A stretch of 64,000 nucleotides of DNA from Pseudodesulfovibrio senegalensis (GCF_008830225.1 NZ_WAIE01000007.1:62001-126000), one strand, 5' to 3'; shown: positions 45,840 to 55,148, numbered from the stretch's first letter. Made by a program: numbers and translations. The notes: generated by a model from the letters alone, not told the origin.

Positions 45840-46667
45840 CTAGGGCCACATTTCGATCTTTTCGGTGAGCGGGAAGGGGTAGTCGGAATCCGGGCCGAAC
45901 CACTTGTTGTAGATGGTCTTGTAGGTTCCGTCTTTCCAGATGTCCTGCACCGCGAAGTTCACGGCGTCGCGCCACGCGGAATCGTCCTGCGGCAGGCCGA
46001 TGCCGTAAGGCTCGTCGGAAATGAAGTCACCCACCAGTTCGTACTTGCCGGGGACCTTGGCGGCATAGCCCAGCAACAGGGTGGAGTCGGTGGAGATGGC
46101 CTGCACGCGACCGGAGCGCAGGGCTTCAAACATGGCCACTTCACCTTCGTAGCCGATGACCTTGGGGTTGGGGTTGCCCAGTTTCTTCAGATAGTTCTCC
46201 ACGTTGATGATGGAGGTGGTTCCCTGCATGGAGCCGATCTTCATGTTGGCGAACTGCTTCGGGTCCGTGACCTTGCCTTTGGGGGCCAGGAATTTTTGTC
46301 CATCAAAGAAGTATGTGATGGAGAAGTCGATCTTTTCGTCACGGATGCGTTTGTGGGTCATGTTGGAAAGGACCATATCCACCTTGGGCGGATCGGTCTG
46401 CAGGAAGGAAATGCGGGTGTTGTTGTTGACCACGGTGGGCTCGAGCTTGCAACCAAGGCGCTTGGCGATTTCCTTGGCCATGTCCATGTCGAAGCCGACC
46501 CATTCGTTGCTGTCGTTGATGAAGCCGAAGGGGATGCCCTGGTTGGTGATGCCGGCGCGAATGACCTTGTTTTGCATGACGCGGTCATAGGTGGGACCGG
46601 CAACGGCACTGGCCGCAGCCATGGTCAGCATGGCCGCCACGAGAACCATGATTTTGAAAGAACGCAT
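45840..46667 (-). CDS. Polar amino-acid ABC transporter, periplasmic substrate-binding protein
   Basis: A family 3 binding protein of 275 residues with a cleavable Sec signal (ends near ASAVA-GPTYD). The two-lobe signatures are GFDMDMAKEIAKRLG and DFSITYFFDGQKFLA. It is a paralogue of the binding protein near 17 kb but without a lipobox. The start at MRSFKIMV follows AGAGAGG. It is encoded between the ATPase and the fused permease. Confidence 0.92.
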   Translation of the reverse strand: MRSFKIMVLVAAMLTMAAASAVAGPTYDRVMQNKVIRAGITNQGIPFGFINDSNEWVGFDMDMAKEIAKRLGCKLEPTVVNNNTRISFLQTDPPKVDMVLSNMTHKRIRDEKIDFSITYFFDGQKFLAPKGKVTDPKQFANMKIGSMQGTTSIINVENYLKKLGNPNPKVIGYEGEVAMFEALRSGRVQAISTDSTLLLGYAAKVPGKYELVGDFISDEPYGIGLPQDDSAWRDAVNFAVQDIWKDGTYKTIYNKWFGPDSDYPFPLTEKIEMWP

Positions 46668-46737
46668 AAAGAACCTCTCTCCGTTATGAGTTATCACCCA
46701 AAAGCCCGCGGATAGCCGCCCCGGGCCATACACCAGA

Positions 46738-47466
46738 TTAATGCGACAGAATTTTGCTCAGAAAATCCTTGGTACGATCACTTTGCGGATTGTGGAAGAA
46801 TTCCTCGGGAGTGTTCTGCTCGATGAGCAAGCCGCCATCCATGAAGATGACCCTGTCGGCCACCTCGCGGGCAAATCCCATTTCGTGCGTTACGCAGACC
46901 ATGGTCATGCCTTCGCGGGCCAAGGATTTCATGACGTCCAGCACTTCGTTGATCATTTCCGGGTCGAGCGCGGATGTCGGCTCGTCGAAAAGCATGATTT
47001 TGGGCTGCATGGCCAACCCGCGGGCGATGGCCACACGTTGTTGCTGTCCGCCGGACAGTTGGGACGGATATGCGTGTGCTTTGTCAGGAATATTTACCTT
47101 TTCCAGCAGTTTCATGGCAATGGCTCCGGCCTCGGCCTTGGGCATATGCCGAACCATGGTGGGAGCCAATACAACGTTTTCCAGTACGGACATGTGCGGA
47201 TAGAGATTGAATTGTTGGAAAACGAACCCGACTTCTGCACGGAGTTGCGTCATGTTGGTTCTGGGGTCGTTGACGTCCATGCCGTCTACCGAGATGCTTC
47301 CCTTCTGGATGGGCTCCAATCGATTGATGCAGCGGATGAGCGTACTTTTTCCCGAACCGGACGGACCACAGATGACAACGACCTCTCCCTTTTCGATCTC
47401 CAGCGATACGTTTTGCAGGACGTGAAGGTCGCCAAACCATTTGTTTACATTTTTGAAAGATATCAC
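46738..47466 (-). CDS. Polar amino-acid ABC transporter, ATP-binding protein
   Basis: A 242-residue GlnQ-type ATPase with Walker [10 protein letters not shown], signature LSGGQQQR, Walker B IMLFDEP and THEMGFA switch. The likely start is GTG at VISFKNVN preceded by GGAGA; the longer ATG frame lacks a site. First gene of the ATPase-binding protein-permease operon on the minus strand. It is a close relative of the ATPase near 16 kb, suggesting duplication of the transporter core. Confidence 0.9.
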   Translation of the reverse strand: MISFKNVNKWFGDLHVLQNVSLEIEKGEVVVICGPSGSGKSTLIRCINRLEPIQKGSISVDGMDVNDPRTNMTQLRAEVGFVFQQFNLYPHMSVLENVVLAPTMVRHMPKAEAGAIAMKLLEKVNIPDKAHAYPSQLSGGQQQRVAIARGLAMQPKIMLFDEPTSALDPEMINEVLDVMKSLAREGMTMVCVTHEMGFAREVADRVIFMDGGLLIEQNTPEEFFHNPQSDRTKDFLSKILSH

Positions 47467-47699
47467 GAATTCTTTTCTCCCCGAGATTGCTCGTACATTA
47501 GGCAAGTCGGCAAGTAGCAGAATTATCAAGTCCGGGCAACAGTTTCAGGGTATTATTCCGGCTATATCGGCAATATGGTAGCTGCCTGTTTTTGATGTCT
47601 TTGACATTGCAATGCGTAACAGTGTTCATGCTTTGTTGATTTTTGCGCAAAAATAAGAGTGTTATTTAATTTTTTTGTAAAGCACGTGTTGGTTTGAAA

Positions 47700-47741
47700 A
47701 AAAGAAAAAAGGACGCGTCCCCATGTTTTGCGACGCGTCCT
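47700..47741 (-). terminator. Intrinsic terminator after the L-serine dehydratase gene
   Basis: On the minus strand GGACGCGTC and GACGCGTCC form a 9-bp stem followed by TTTTTTC and more T. It lies 26 bases after the stop codon. Confidence 0.92.
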
Positions 47742-47766
47742 CTCGGTAAAGAAGATGTTGGCGGAA

Positions 47767-49131
47767 TCAACACTCGGTGACGCTGAGCGCCAGTCCTCCC
47801 TGCGAGGTTTCCTTGTATTTTTGGGACATGTCCCGGCCTGTTTCGGCCATGGCTTTGATGACTTTGTCGAGATCGACCATTTGGTAGGCCGCATCGACCG
47901 AACTGGCTATCAGGTATGCGTTGTACGCTTTGACCGCACCCATGGCGTTTCGTTCGATGCAGGGTATCTGCACATAGCCGCCCACCGGATCGCAGGTAAG
48001 GCCCAGATGGTGCTCGAGTGCTATTTCGGCGGCGTTTTCCGTTACCTGAAAGCGATACCCCCGGGCATATGCCATCATGGCCGCACCCATGGAGGATGCC
48101 ACTCCCACTTCACCCTGGCATCCGACCTCTGCGCCGGAAATGCTGGCATTGTTTTTGGCCAGAAAGCCTATGGCCGCTGAGGCCATCAGCCCCTCTCGGA
48201 TCTCATGACTCAAGGCGCTCATGTGTCGTTTGAGAATGAACACCAGGCCGGGGATCACGCCTGCGGCTCCGGCCGTGGGCGCGGTTACGATGCAATGTCC
48301 CGCGGCGTTTTCTTCCGAGGCGCCCATGGCGTATGCGTTGAGCCCCTTGAGAAAACCCGGGCCCTGAAAATGCGCCTTTTTGGCCTTGTCGTAGAGGGTT
48401 TTGGCCTTGCGGCGCAGCCCGATGGGGCCGGGAAGAACTCCTTCTGTCTGAATGCCTTTTTCCACGGACCGCTCCATGACCATTATGATATTGTCGAGTT
48501 TCTCGTTGATTTCCTCTTCGCTGAGTCCGGTGATGGCCATTTCGTTTCTGAGCATCAGTTCATGCAGCCGCAGGCCGGACATGACCAGATGTTTTTTCAG
48601 CTCGGCCATGTTGGCGTATTTGAATTCTGGTTCGCCTCGTTGCGTCTCTTTCCAGCCTTTCCATCGGATGAATCCTCCGCCGATGGAATAGTATTCCTGT
48701 TCGAAAAGTGTTTCCCCGTTGCCCATGAGACGGAAAATCATGGTGTTGCTGTATGGGTAATCATGTTGCACCGCGTCAAAGATCACTTCGTTGCCGATAA
48801 AGGTCAGCTTCCTTGGTCCCAAATCCAGCTGGTATTCCTGGTCCGGATCGTGGTCCAGTTCGTCCAGCACGTCGGGATGACACGATTCGGGATGGTTGCC
48901 GAGCAAGCCGGATATAACGGCCCGTCGGGTGCCATGCCCCATGCCTGTGGCGCTGAGTGATCCGAATAATCTTACTTCTACCATGTCGGCTTTGTTGAGG
49001 ATTTTTGTATCCAGTTCACGAGTTGTCTCCATGAATTGGCATGCAGCTTTCATGGGGCCGATGGTATGTGAACTGGACGGACCCGGTCCGACCTTGAATA
49101 ATTCAAAAAGTGATGTGGTGATGTATGCCAT
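47767..49131 (-). CDS. sdaA: L-serine ammonia-lyase (L-serine dehydratase, Fe-S type)
   Basis: Deaminates L-serine to pyruvate using a [4Fe-4S] cluster. The 454-residue single-chain form has the beta-like N-terminal domain (GPGPSSSHTIGPMKAA) and the alpha-like C-terminal domain with cluster cysteines in GHCIVTAPTAGAAG, EVGCQGEVG and LTCDPVGGYVQIPCIERN. The start at MAYITTSL follows GAGGGA; the longer frame is unlikely. Neighbouring amino-acid transporters fit a role in serine use for pyruvate supply. Confidence 0.93.
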   Translation of the reverse strand: MAYITTSLFELFKVGPGPSSSHTIGPMKAACQFMETTRELDTKILNKADMVEVRLFGSLSATGMGHGTRRAVISGLLGNHPESCHPDVLDELDHDPDQEYQLDLGPRKLTFIGNEVIFDAVQHDYPYSNTMIFRLMGNGETLFEQEYYSIGGGFIRWKGWKETQRGEPEFKYANMAELKKHLVMSGLRLHELMLRNEMAITGLSEEEINEKLDNIIMVMERSVEKGIQTEGVLPGPIGLRRKAKTLYDKAKKAHFQGPGFLKGLNAYAMGASEENAAGHCIVTAPTAGAAGVIPGLVFILKRHMSALSHEIREGLMASAAIGFLAKNNASISGAEVGCQGEVGVASSMGAAMMAYARGYRFQVTENAAEIALEHHLGLTCDPVGGYVQIPCIERNAMGAVKAYNAYLIASSVDAAYQMVDLDKVIKAMAETGRDMSQKYKETSQGGLALSVTEC

Positions 49132-49259
49132 GGTTTTCCCTCGGGTTGCAGCACAACGGTTGATATTCATTTATGATTCACAACGCGTAATAAGGCAATG
49201 GTAAAATTTGCATTACCGGAAGGAAGGGTGGGGGGAATTCGTTTTTGCAAGAGGGAGGG

Positions 49260-50015
49260 TTATTTGCACTGGCTATAATCGGGATAGTCGAAGTTCCACT
49301 TGCGGAAAATTTTCTTAAGCGTTCCGTCTTGGTGGAGCTTGTTCATGCGGGATTCAAACAAGGCCTTGAGTGTGTTGCCGTGTTCTGTCTTGGCAAAAAG
49401 AGGATAGTAGCTTCTTTTGCCGACCGGGCGGATGGCAAAATCTTCCAGGGCGAATTCAAGGGAACAGCGTTCAAGGCTCTCGCGTATCAGGTTGATGTCG
49501 TCGATGTAGGCATCCTTGCGTCCGAGTATAACCATGCCCAATGCCGTTGATCCGCTGGAGTGTTCCGTGAACTCGACGTTTTTCAGATCCTCGAATTCTC
49601 GGGGATGATAATACCCGCGACGCCAGACAAGAGAACGCCCGTTCAGTGATTCCCGGCCCAGCCATGGGGAAATTCGTTTGGGAGAGAAAAACGCATGGTA
49701 GTTGTTTACAAACATGGGACAGTTGGCAAGCTGTAGTTCCGCAACTTCATGTGCGGAGCATGCCATCATGTCCGCCTTGCCCAGCCTTATCATTTCGTAA
49801 GCCCGTGCCGAGGGCATGTAACGGTGGGTTACCGTGATGTTCAGGGGAGAAAACACCGCATGGAAAATGTCATGGTACAGGCCGGTTCCGTCCTGGTTGG
49901 TGAAATCCGCCCACGATGGTCCGGCTATTGTGACGTTTTTGATGCCTGTTTCGCCCATGGCGGGCGACGAGGTCAGAATAAGGGCTGCAACCAGCAGCGT
50001 GAGCCAGCGAGTCAT
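49260..50015 (-). CDS. Periplasmic solute-binding protein (transporter substrate-binding domain)
   Basis: A 251-residue exported protein with a Sec signal (ends near SSPAMG). The mature part resembles family 3 solute-binding domains, with features such as YEMIRLGKADMMACSAH and a C-terminal KALFESRMNKLHQDGTLKKI helix. There is no transporter gene in contact. Such stand-alone domains may serve a distant ABC system or sensing. Binding specificity unknown. Confidence 0.82.
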   Translation of the reverse strand: MTRWLTLLVAALILTSSPAMGETGIKNVTIAGPSWADFTNQDGTGLYHDIFHAVFSPLNITVTHRYMPSARAYEMIRLGKADMMACSAHEVAELQLANCPMFVNNYHAFFSPKRISPWLGRESLNGRSLVWRRGYYHPREFEDLKNVEFTEHSSGSTALGMVILGRKDAYIDDINLIRESLERCSLEFALEDFAIRPVGKRSYYPLFAKTEHGNTLKALFESRMNKLHQDGTLKKIFRKWNFDYPDYSQCK

Positions 50016-50294
50016 CGATGTGTTACTCCATACAGGTAAAGATTAACCTTATTGCACACTACTGGATATGACGGTATTATTTTAATCAACTTCATAGAGT
50101 AAGCGTATGGTCAGTATCCTAGGCCATTTTATCCGTTATCCCAAAAATTATTCCAAGCATATGGATCACTTGATAACTGTTGGGGAGGGCAATACGCATA
50201 TGCGTTTGTTTGGCTTCCTTCTTGTCAGGTTTGCCCCCTGTCGGAATAGTGATTACTATTGCCCCCACAACAGAAGGACTAGGAAATTTCAATC

Positions 50295-51602
50295 ATGCCG
50301 CTATCAGATCTCGTTGTCATTGTCACCGCCCTCCTCGTGGGTGGTTTTCTGCTTTTTTACCGTCCCTTGGCCCAATCTTCAGCTTGGCGGGCAACCATCA
50401 CTCCTCTGGCCTCAATTATGGGGTCCGGATTTCTTGTTTGTGCTCCCTTGCTGTACGCCAACGTGGGCAACTATGCGGTCTGTGCAATGGGGGGGCTCCT
50501 TGTTTTGGCTTACGGCGTGGGGGCGGTCATCCGCTTCAATATTCGTTATGGTGAGCCCGTCCTTGCCCAGCACTGCAGTGCCGGGAAGGGAGCCACGGAC
50601 CAGCACCCTCAGCATATGGGCCACTGCCATGGGGCCCAGCGTTGCGGTCCAGCCGGTGCTGCGGGTTTGCTGGAAAAGGTGTCCCATATCGTGCTGGCCG
50701 GGGCATATTGTATTTCCGTGTCTTACTACCTGCAGCTGTTGGCAGGGTTCGGGCTGAAGTATTTCTCTCTGGAGTCGGGCTGGTACGGAAAGGGGTTGGT
50801 GACTCTGATTTTGGTTGGCGTCGGCGCGGTGGGCACGGTTCGCGGCCTCAAGGGCATTGAACGGGTGGAGCGCGTGGTGGTGGGTATTAATTTGGCCATG
50901 ATCGCGGCTCTGGTAGCCGGGCTTATCCATTACAACGCTACCGCTGCCCTGATCGACGGTACATGGCAGCTTCATGCTTTGGCCTCTTCCGGAGACGCCG
51001 GGCATGTCGTCCGGATGGTCATGGGAATGCTCATCGTGGTCCAGGGGTTCGAGACTTCCCGGTTCCTGGGGGCCGAACATTCGGCAGAGGAACGCATCCG
51101 GACCATGCGTACGGCGCAGCTCGTGTCCACAGCCATCTACGTTGCCTTTGTGGGGCTCATGGCTTTGGTTATCGGACGTACAGGGCTGGACAATAGTGCA
51201 GGCATTACAGCCATTGTTAATTATTCCGGTGTGGTGGCTCCAATATTGCCCCTGTTGCTGACACTGACGGCAGTAGGGAGCCAGTTTTCCGCGGCAACGG
51301 CGGACGACGCGGGGTGTTCCGGTCTGCTTGAAGCAATTCTTAAGGGATTGATTCCTGTGAAGTTCAACTATCTGGTGGTGTCCGTTGCCGCCATCGTCAT
51401 AACCTGGCTTACGGACGTTTATCAGATTATCAGTTATGCTTCGCGTGCATTCGCGCTTTTTTACGTGTTGCAATGCGCGGTTGCGGTCTTGATCCTGCGC
51501 CGGGTTGCGCCCAGTTACTCGTTTTGGTCGCGTGTTATTCTTTTCGGCTTCCTTGGCCTGTCCTGTTTGGGGGTGACAATTTTCGGCATCCCCGCAGAGT
51601 AA
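50295..51602 (+). CDS. APC-superfamily amino-acid permease-like transporter
   Basis: A 435-residue protein with about 11-12 hydrophobic helices and an amino-acid/polyamine permease character (GSGFLVCAPLLYANVGNY near the start, helices with FETSRFLGAEH in the middle). Residues 90-120 form an unusual loop rich in His and Cys (AQHCSAGKGATDQHPQHMGH and CHGAQRC). It may be a metal-binding insert or the trace of two compensating frameshifts. The start is set by AGGA 10 bases upstream. The 279 bases before it hold no gene; they contain the palindrome ACGCATATGCGT (50194-50205). Confidence 0.8.
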   Translation: MPLSDLVVIVTALLVGGFLLFYRPLAQSSAWRATITPLASIMGSGFLVCAPLLYANVGNYAVCAMGGLLVLAYGVGAVIRFNIRYGEPVLAQHCSAGKGATDQHPQHMGHCHGAQRCGPAGAAGLLEKVSHIVLAGAYCISVSYYLQLLAGFGLKYFSLESGWYGKGLVTLILVGVGAVGTVRGLKGIERVERVVVGINLAMIAALVAGLIHYNATAALIDGTWQLHALASSGDAGHVVRMVMGMLIVVQGFETSRFLGAEHSAEERIRTMRTAQLVSTAIYVAFVGLMALVIGRTGLDNSAGITAIVNYSGVVAPILPLLLTLTAVGSQFSAATADDAGCSGLLEAILKGLIPVKFNYLVVSVAAIVITWLTDVYQIISYASRAFALFYVLQCAVAVLILRRVAPSYSFWSRVILFGFLGLSCLGVTIFGIPAE

Positions 51603-51861
51603 GCGGGAGGAGGCGATGGTTCAACTTGGCATATGAAGCTTCGCGCGGTGGCAATATCTGTGTGCAGAATGTGGATTGGCCGTTGAGAATATACGTTTCG
51701 CATGTTTTTGATGTGGCTGTATACAAATGCCGCGCAGTGGGCCAACAAGCTCACTGTTTTTCAGGAAGATTGTAGCGGGAATGTTGCAGCTGAAGCGGGG
51801 GAGAGAGAAAATGAGGCACAAATCAAGAAAGCGTGCGTAATAACAGGGTCCATTTAAAAAC

Positions 51862-51894
51862 AAAAAAGGGTTTACGGAATTTTTCCGTAAACCC
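51862..51894 (-). terminator. Intrinsic terminator downstream of the tRNA-Pro 3' end
   Basis: GGGTTTACGGAA and its complement form a 12-bp stem followed, on the minus strand, by six T. It lies directly beyond the tRNA 3' CCA and would be the host terminator of the tRNA gene. The 260 bases between the permease gene and this site hold no supported gene. Confidence 0.92.
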
Positions 51895-51904
51895 TTGATT
51901 TTTC

Positions 51905-51957
51905 TGGTCGGGATGAGAGGATTTGAACCTCCGATCTCTGCGTCCCGAATGCAGCGC
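51905..51957 (-). tRNA. 3' fragment of tRNA-Pro (anticodon CGG), attachment site remnant
   Basis: On the minus strand the T-arm (GGAGGTTCAAATCCTCT), acceptor 3' strand CATCCCG and CCA end are intact, and the anticodon loop TTCGGGA reads CGG (Pro). The sequence upstream of the anticodon stem does not form a D-arm or 5' acceptor strand. It also shows an A-C mismatch in the anticodon stem (CTGCA/CGCAG), marking the border of identity. This is the pattern of a tRNA 3' end left at one end of an integrated element. Confidence 0.85.
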
Positions 51958-51978
51958 CTTATGTTTTATACCTCGAAT

Positions 51979-53097
51979 TTATTGAATCTTTTTTTGGTTA
52001 GTAATACAAAAAGACCCTGAAACCCCTTGTCCAGTATTACCATGTTGTATTACCAAATCCGGAGTGACGGCCAAGGCTTCCTTGCGCTGTTTGACCAAAA
52101 CATGCTGATAGTGTTTTAGGATCATGGTTGTATCGTTATGCCCCATATTTTCCGCTACGGCTTTGGTATCAGCCCCAGCTGCAAGGACCTCGGTTGCATG
52201 AGCATGCCGCAAATCATAGGGACGGATGCGGCGAGTTATGCCCGCACGGCGAAGGGTGGCTTTCCAAGCCGATTTGATGGCTGAAACAGGTTTACCTTTC
52301 CAATGAATTACGTGTTGAGCTCCAATTTTTTTATCTTGCTCATGCCATTCTGATATGACCGTTTGTAGGTTTGTTTTTATGTCCAGATCTCGCCACGGCT
52401 TTGCAAGGTTTTTATCGGCAGACCAGACACGCAATCGCCACCGCACCATATCGACGTCTTCCCAGGTCAACTGCAATAATTCGGAGCTGCCAATCCTTAA
52501 GCCAAAAGATAGGCCTAGAACAATTACACGTTGGATATGAGGGGAGGCTACCGAAATCATTGTTTGTAGTTCTTCTGGGCTAGGTGGGGGGATTTTTTCG
52601 TCAACCCCTCTGGGACAGGAGAAGTTTCGGACAGGGTTCAGTTCTATGAGTTCTTGGGCTTCAGCCCAATTCAATGCAGCCTTTATTATGCTCACTTTGC
52701 GGTTGATGCCGTTTTGTTTCAGCCCTTGGTCACGTAGTTCAGAAACGAGCGTTCTCATGTGGGCTTTTTTTAGATCCGAAACCTGAACCATGCCAACGAT
52801 AGGCAGCACTTTTTTCAGGTGGTAGATGGTGTCACGGAGTGACTTCGGCTTCAGTTGTCTGTCTTTGAGGTATGCCCAGACAATGCCCTCCACAGTGAGG
52901 TCTTGGCCAGAAGCTTGAACCTCTTCTTCCGGAGCGAAGCGCTCCGGCTCGAACTCCAGCCAATGCTTTATTTGGCTGTCGTGTTCCCGGGCGTCCCGCA
53001 ACTCCGTAAAATGGGCGGTTTGTATTTTTTTTGTGTAGGGATTGCGCCAGTAAACACGAAACGGCTTGGCGCGGCCCTTCAGTTCTTTGATGGCCAT
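51979..53097 (-). CDS. Tyrosine-type site-specific integrase
   Basis: A 372-residue phage/ICE integrase with an N-terminal SAM-like core-binding domain (about 70-165) and a C-terminal catalytic domain. Arg is seen in LGLSFGLRIGSSELLQL, the H-x-x-R/H box in YDLRHAHATEVLAAG and MGHNDTTMILKHYQHV, with Tyr in KHYQHV as nucleophile. The gene's 3' end faces the tRNA-Pro fragment 22 bases away, the usual layout of an element integrated in a tRNA gene. It should catalyse integration/excision at the tRNA 3' end. Confidence 0.93.
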   Translation of the reverse strand: MAIKELKGRAKPFRVYWRNPYTKKIQTAHFTELRDAREHDSQIKHWLEFEPERFAPEEEVQASGQDLTVEGIVWAYLKDRQLKPKSLRDTIYHLKKVLPIVGMVQVSDLKKAHMRTLVSELRDQGLKQNGINRKVSIIKAALNWAEAQELIELNPVRNFSCPRGVDEKIPPPSPEELQTMISVASPHIQRVIVLGLSFGLRIGSSELLQLTWEDVDMVRWRLRVWSADKNLAKPWRDLDIKTNLQTVISEWHEQDKKIGAQHVIHWKGKPVSAIKSAWKATLRRAGITRRIRPYDLRHAHATEVLAAGADTKAVAENMGHNDTTMILKHYQHVLVKQRKEALAVTPDLVIQHGNTGQGVSGSFCITNQKKIQ

Positions 53098-53181
53098 GCC
53101 TAGCGTTTACTGGTGATAGGGGAAGGTTGTCAATTTTTTGGGGGGAACCCCTGATTTTGGGTAAGAGAAATAGAGCGGGTT

Positions 53182-53889
53182 TTATTCCGCGAAGGTCTCA
53201 TGGAAATATTGGACAAGTCCATCCACCCGCACCTCTGTGAAGAAGTGCCATTCCATCCATTCCTGTATGACAGCAAGGGCCGCTTCACTCAACTTGAAGT
53301 CGGTCAGTTCGAATGCCCTGAACATGGTGCTTAGTGGATAAATTTGGTCCAGTCGAAGGATTGACTCGTCTTCGTTTCCTACCGGCAGAGAGTCCCAAAA
53401 GAATTGAGGATACTCGCCATGACGAACTCTTTCCATAAAGGTCGCAGGGTATCCCGCCCGCTTTCCAGTTCCCTCTTCGACACCATAGTACGGAGCTATC
53501 ATGTAGGTGGCGGCTGTCATATAGGAAGGCTTGCCCTTGAATTCTTCACGATCCAGCGGCACATGTGGGGCGGCCAGCACCAAGGCTGGCCTACGTTTTG
53601 CTCTGTAGACGGACAACATCTCTCTATCATAGCAAGGTAACCCTGCAACGGGGAGTTTGGACCGTTGAAAAACTTCTTCGTGGTTTGCGGGCATAATTTT
53701 GCAGTCCGCTAAAGCGTGCTGGCGGGCGTCGTCTGCTCTGCCTGTTGGGACTAAAGCCATCGGTTCTTGTCCAACGTGTGGTACGTACACCCAGAGCAGG
53801 CGTCCCGGTTCAGGAACGTTGCTGTCGGCTTCGACCCACCAAGGATCGACGTGTGAATGCATACAGTCTTCAGGGCAGATCTGGGTCAT
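53182..53889 (-). CDS. Candidate toxin of a Panacea-type toxin-antitoxin pair (MazF/PemK-like features)
   Basis: A 235-residue protein with no signal peptide or membrane helix. Residues 98-106 read KRRPALVLA, much like the RPALV strand of MazF/PemK RNases, and 177-186 (ILRLDQIYPL) resembles the conserved C-terminal LDQI strand of that fold. It begins 20 bases inside the end of the Panacea-like gene, in the order antitoxin then toxin. MazF-like is my inference from short motifs; the protein is about twice the usual MazF size, so other functions cannot be excluded. Confidence 0.6.
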   Translation of the reverse strand: MTQICPEDCMHSHVDPWWVEADSNVPEPGRLLWVYVPHVGQEPMALVPTGRADDARQHALADCKIMPANHEEVFQRSKLPVAGLPCYDREMLSVYRAKRRPALVLAAPHVPLDREEFKGKPSYMTAATYMIAPYYGVEEGTGKRAGYPATFMERVRHGEYPQFFWDSLPVGNEDESILRLDQIYPLSTMFRAFELTDFKLSEAALAVIQEWMEWHFFTEVRVDGLVQYFHETFAE

Positions 53890-54646
53890 GGCGAGCCTTT
53901 GACTTCCACAGTTCAGGAGAAATGGAGCAAGTCAGTGTTTGGTTATCGATCTGTTGGCCGTTCAATGAATCGAGAAAGGCTACCCCTTCTGAGAAGACTT
54001 CGTCATATCGGGGTTCCACCTTGACCCTTTGCTTTTGCTTGGAGGCTCGAACGGCTTTGAAACGCTCTTTAAATCGGCTTTGCATTCTCGCTTGACGTTC
54101 CTTTTGGCGTTTCAGCTGGCCTTGACTTAAAGTCTTTTTTTCTGGCGGAGAAATTTTGGGAAGATCGGGTTCCACTACAAGTGAGAAGTCGAGCATCTCT
54201 CCCGGCGCCGCGCTCAGCATTGGCTTGGTCAGGTAGATATGATGCAACAGCTCTTCAGTGTTGCTTCCGTATTCTTTGACAGCCTGTTCAATAACTATCT
54301 TGGCTATGACCCCCTGTTTATCCAACAGAGCACTGCGGCCTTGTCCAGCGTCTCGCCAGCGGACAAAGTCATGTTCGGCAGAAATTTCTTTTTTCTCGGC
54401 ACCCATGGCCAAAAGGGCAGGCTCGATTCGTTCCCAGAGAGGAACTGCCCATGGGCCGAAGTGGTGAAATTTCCAAGGGATGCCTGTGTATGTTTCGCCA
54501 TTATTGTGCTTCGCGTACTCAAGATCAGCCAAGTATAGGTACTTGATCAAATGAATATCGCCCAACTCACGGTCTTGCCAGTCGTCGTTGTCCTTGGCGG
54601 CCGTCAGTGCGATTTGAAGCAATGTGTCAACGCGTTCAGTATTCAT
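53870..54646 (-). CDS. Panacea (SocA-like, DUF4065-type) domain protein, probable antitoxin
   Basis: A 258-residue protein. The N-terminal half matches the Panacea/SocA domain, with LIKYLYLADLEY at residues 33-44 and the FHHFGPWA segment at 60-67, which corresponds to the conserved YGP region. The C-terminal part (about 175-230) is basic and helical. Panacea proteins are known antitoxins that pair with many unrelated toxins, usually in short operons. Here it overlaps the downstream gene by 20 bases and lies on a mobile element, both usual for such modules. Confidence 0.68.
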   Translation of the reverse strand: MNTERVDTLLQIALTAAKDNDDWQDRELGDIHLIKYLYLADLEYAKHNNGETYTGIPWKFHHFGPWAVPLWERIEPALLAMGAEKKEISAEHDFVRWRDAGQGRSALLDKQGVIAKIVIEQAVKEYGSNTEELLHHIYLTKPMLSAAPGEMLDFSLVVEPDLPKISPPEKKTLSQGQLKRQKERQARMQSRFKERFKAVRASKQKQRVKVEPRYDEVFSEGVAFLDSLNGQQIDNQTLTCSISPELWKSKARHDPDLP

Positions 54647-54867
54647 AATGACTAATTATTTTGAATGGACATGCCGAATACTCACTCAAAACAAAAGAAG
54701 CAAGCTATACATTCTTATCACGAACTGGCACATGGCTACAAGCAAGCTCTTGGGCAAAGGAATCTCTTGCTAGTTTAATTCAATATCAGTTATCGAGGAG
54801 GGTGGATTTTATGCATTGACTGTCGCAAGGTGTGTGGTATTAAGGATAAAAATCTTAAGGAGGATTT

Positions 54868-55074
54868 ATGTCCAGATACTATGTCAATCAAAACGCCCAA
54901 TCCAATGGAGATCACGAGGTTCACAAGGATGGTTGCAGTTATATGCCGCTTCCTGAGAATCGTACGTATCTTGGAACGTTCACCAATTGTCAGGATGCTG
55001 TTCGTGAGGCGAAAAAGATTTATCCTCAGTCAAATGGCTGTTATTATTGCAGCCGAGAATGTCATACCTCATGA
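54868..55074 (+). CDS. Small Cys-rich hypothetical protein
   Basis: A 68-residue protein with an excellent AAGGAGG site. Conserved-looking elements are HEVHKDGC, then CQDAVREAKKIYP and CYYCSREC near the C-terminus, suggesting a small metal-binding fold. I have seen similar short proteins scattered in bacterial genomes, but no function is assigned. A terminator follows immediately, so it is a single-gene transcript. The 220 bases between it and the Panacea gene hold no other gene. Confidence 0.78.
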   Translation: MSRYYVNQNAQSNGDHEVHKDGCSYMPLPENRTYLGTFTNCQDAVREAKKIYPQSNGCYYCSRECHTS

Positions 55075-55100
55075 TTAAATCTTTTTTGCTTGTTATTTGA

Positions 55101-55131
55101 GGAAGGCTTTTCAGTGAGCCTTCCTTTTTTT
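55101..55131 (+). terminator. Intrinsic terminator of the small Cys-rich gene
   Basis: GGAAGGCT and AGCCTTCC form an 8-bp stem with an 8-base loop followed by seven T on the plus strand. Confidence 0.92.
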
Positions 55132-55148
55132 GTGGCGTTCTTCTCTGC

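Noticed and set aside
50412-51473. A 353-codon minus-strand frame opposite the APC permease
   Set aside because: His/Gln/Arg-rich, not membrane-like, no domain; the plus-strand frame has clear membrane helices.
51905-51990. A complete tRNA-Pro gene
   Set aside because: Only the 3' part folds; the 5' acceptor strand and D-arm are absent and the anticodon stem has a mismatch.
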